Shown here: in pieces, positions 5,460 through 6,206 of the stretch
How positions within the stretch are numbered: the first letter of the stretch is position 1
Layout: each line of letters opens with the position of its first letter
NCBI GenBank assembly: GCA_002424525.1
Contig: DIKJ01000097.1
Location: 1 to 6,206, forward strand
Reading direction: 5' to 3'
DNA: 6,206 bases
From: Bacteroidales bacterium UBA5621
Lineage (GTDB): Bacteria > Bacteroidota > Bacteroidia > Bacteroidales > VadinHA17
Made by a program: the position numbers and the translations under genes
Notes under the pieces: generated by a model
Told to the model about the DNA's origin: nothing
Databases searched by the model: none
The model's input: only the letters and a program-made list of their open reading frames with translations

Positions 5460-6125
5460 ATGGATGTTAAGATAGAAGATAGCTGGAAACAGAGGCTGGA
5501 AGTGGAATTCAGCAAGGATTATTTTGTGCGGCTGACTGAATTTGTCAGGAACGAGTACCGGACAAATACCATATTCCCTCCAGGTCCGCTTATCTTCAAT
5601 GCTTTCAACCTTTGTCCGTTCGACAATGTAAAGGCTGTCATAATCGGACAGGACCCCTATCATGGACCCGGACAGGCTCACGGACTCTGTTTTTCGGTGA
5701 AAGACGGCGTTGCATTTCCTCCCAGCCTGGTAAATATTTTCAAAGAGATCGGGTCTGACCTGGGAATCACAGCTCCACGTACCGGTAATCTTGAGCGGTG
5801 GGCAGAACAGGGTGTTCTGCTTCTCAATGCAACCCTTACCGTGAGGGCACATCAGGCCGGGTCGCACCAGCGGAAGGGATGGGAGGAGTTTACTGATCAG
5901 GTTATCAACATTCTGAACAGGGAGAAACAGAATCTGGTTTTTTTTCTCTGGGGAGCTTATGCGCTGAAGAAGGGCGAATCGATCGACAGAACAAGACATC
6001 TTGTGCTTGAATCGGTGCACCCCTCTCCCCTCTCAGCTCCGCGGGGATTCTTCGGTAACAGGCATTTCAGCCGGTGCAATGAGTACCTGGCAGGTCATGG
6101 AATTGAGCCGGTTAACTGGGAGTGA
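5460..6125 (+). CDS. ung: Uracil-DNA glycosylase, family 1 (UNG)
   Basis: This 221-aa protein has the full length and all motifs of family 1 UDG, which cuts uracil from DNA after cytosine deamination or dUTP incorporation and starts base excision repair. The water-activating loop is IIGQDPYHGPGQAHGL (61-76) with catalytic D65 and Y67 guarding against thymine; F78 should stack on uracil, N123 in LLLNATLTV (120-128) should bind it, and HPSPLSAPRGFFG (187-199) holds H187 and the intercalating L191. N123, H187 and L191 have the same numbers as in the E. coli enzyme. The start at 5460 gives the family N-terminus (SWKQRLEVEFSKDYF at 8-22); no Shine-Dalgarno sequence is present. It appears to be a single-gene unit preceded by the ~27-bp repeat array and followed within 25 nt by a heptamer array. 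It seems intact and functional. Confidence 0.98.
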   Translation: MDVKIEDSWKQRLEVEFSKDYFVRLTEFVRNEYRTNTIFPPGPLIFNAFNLCPFDNVKAVIIGQDPYHGPGQAHGLCFSVKDGVAFPPSLVNIFKEIGSDLGITAPRTGNLERWAEQGVLLLNATLTVRAHQAGSHQRKGWEEFTDQVINILNREKQNLVFFLWGAYALKKGESIDRTRHLVLESVHPSPLSAPRGFFGNRHFSRCNEYLAGHGIEPVNWE

Positions 6126-6145
6126 TGGCGGAGGGCATTGAGAGT

Positions 6146-6187
6146 AGAGCGTAGAGCGTAGAGCGTAGAGCGGGGAGCGGGGAGCGT
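6146..6187. repeat. Heptamer tandem array, locus 2 (six units), downstream of ung
   Basis: Three AGAGCGT units (6146-6166) are followed by AGAGCGG, GGAGCGG and GGAGCGT in the same 7-bp phase. The array is bracketed by the inverted pair GGAGGGC (6130-6136) and GCCCTCC (6189-6195), so the whole could fold as a stem with the array in the loop. It is the same repeat family as 4748-4789. The sequence after it, TTCGCTGAAGC, is cut by the window edge. Confidence 0.9.
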
Positions 6188-6206
6188 AGCCCTCCTTCGC
6201 TGAAGC

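Noticed and set aside
5259..6020. Minus-strand open frame of 253 codons opposite ung
   Set aside because: It is antisense to the intact ung gene. Its start region is the 27-bp array, which reads as a 9-residue repeat (QLPKQYLF plus one) only because 27 is a multiple of 3. No family resemblance is seen.

Overview
The window looks like a chromosomal piece of a Bacteroidota bacterium, probably a Bacteroidales-type lineage. This is inferred, not proven. None of the start codons has a convincing Shine-Dalgarno sequence at the normal distance, intergenic DNA is strongly AT-rich, and the N-terminus of the MATE transporter has the form typical of that phylum. No mobile element, rRNA, tRNA or CRISPR array was found.

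Layout: (1) 1-170, minus strand, is the 5' end of a MATE-family transporter that runs off the left edge. (2) 171-496 is an AT-rich divergent spacer. (3) 497-4221, plus strand, is a tight four-gene operon with gaps of 3, 7 and 4 nt: a KamA-type radical SAM/PLP aminomutase, two different ATP-grasp ligases of the D-Ala-D-Ala ligase fold class, and a GNAT acetyltransferase. (4) 4231-4683, minus strand and convergent with the operon, is a small CYTH/triphosphate tunnel protein. (5) 4684-5459 has no gene but is rich in repeats: a heptamer array with short hairpins, an AT-rich stretch, a terminator-like hairpin, a long palindrome, and a roughly 27-bp repeat array ending just before the next gene. (6) 5460-6125, plus strand, is ung, uracil-DNA glycosylase. 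(7) 6146-6187 holds a second copy of the heptamer array.

The most interesting part is the operon. The aminomutase keeps the SAM-cluster cysteines, the PLP lysine and both aspartates that bind the lysine side chain in lysine 2,3-aminomutase, but it has lost every zinc-site cysteine. The ATP-grasp proteins keep the ATP/Mg residues but lack the signature substrate motifs of true D-Ala-D-Ala ligases. The simplest reading is a small pathway that makes a beta-amino acid (probably beta-lysine), joins it through one or two ATP-dependent amide bonds and possibly N-acetylates the product. The product is unknown: a compatible solute, a small peptide metabolite or a modification of a larger molecule are all possible. 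The repeats around CYTH and ung are a separate point of interest, with several families of palindromes and short tandem units packed into under 1 kb.
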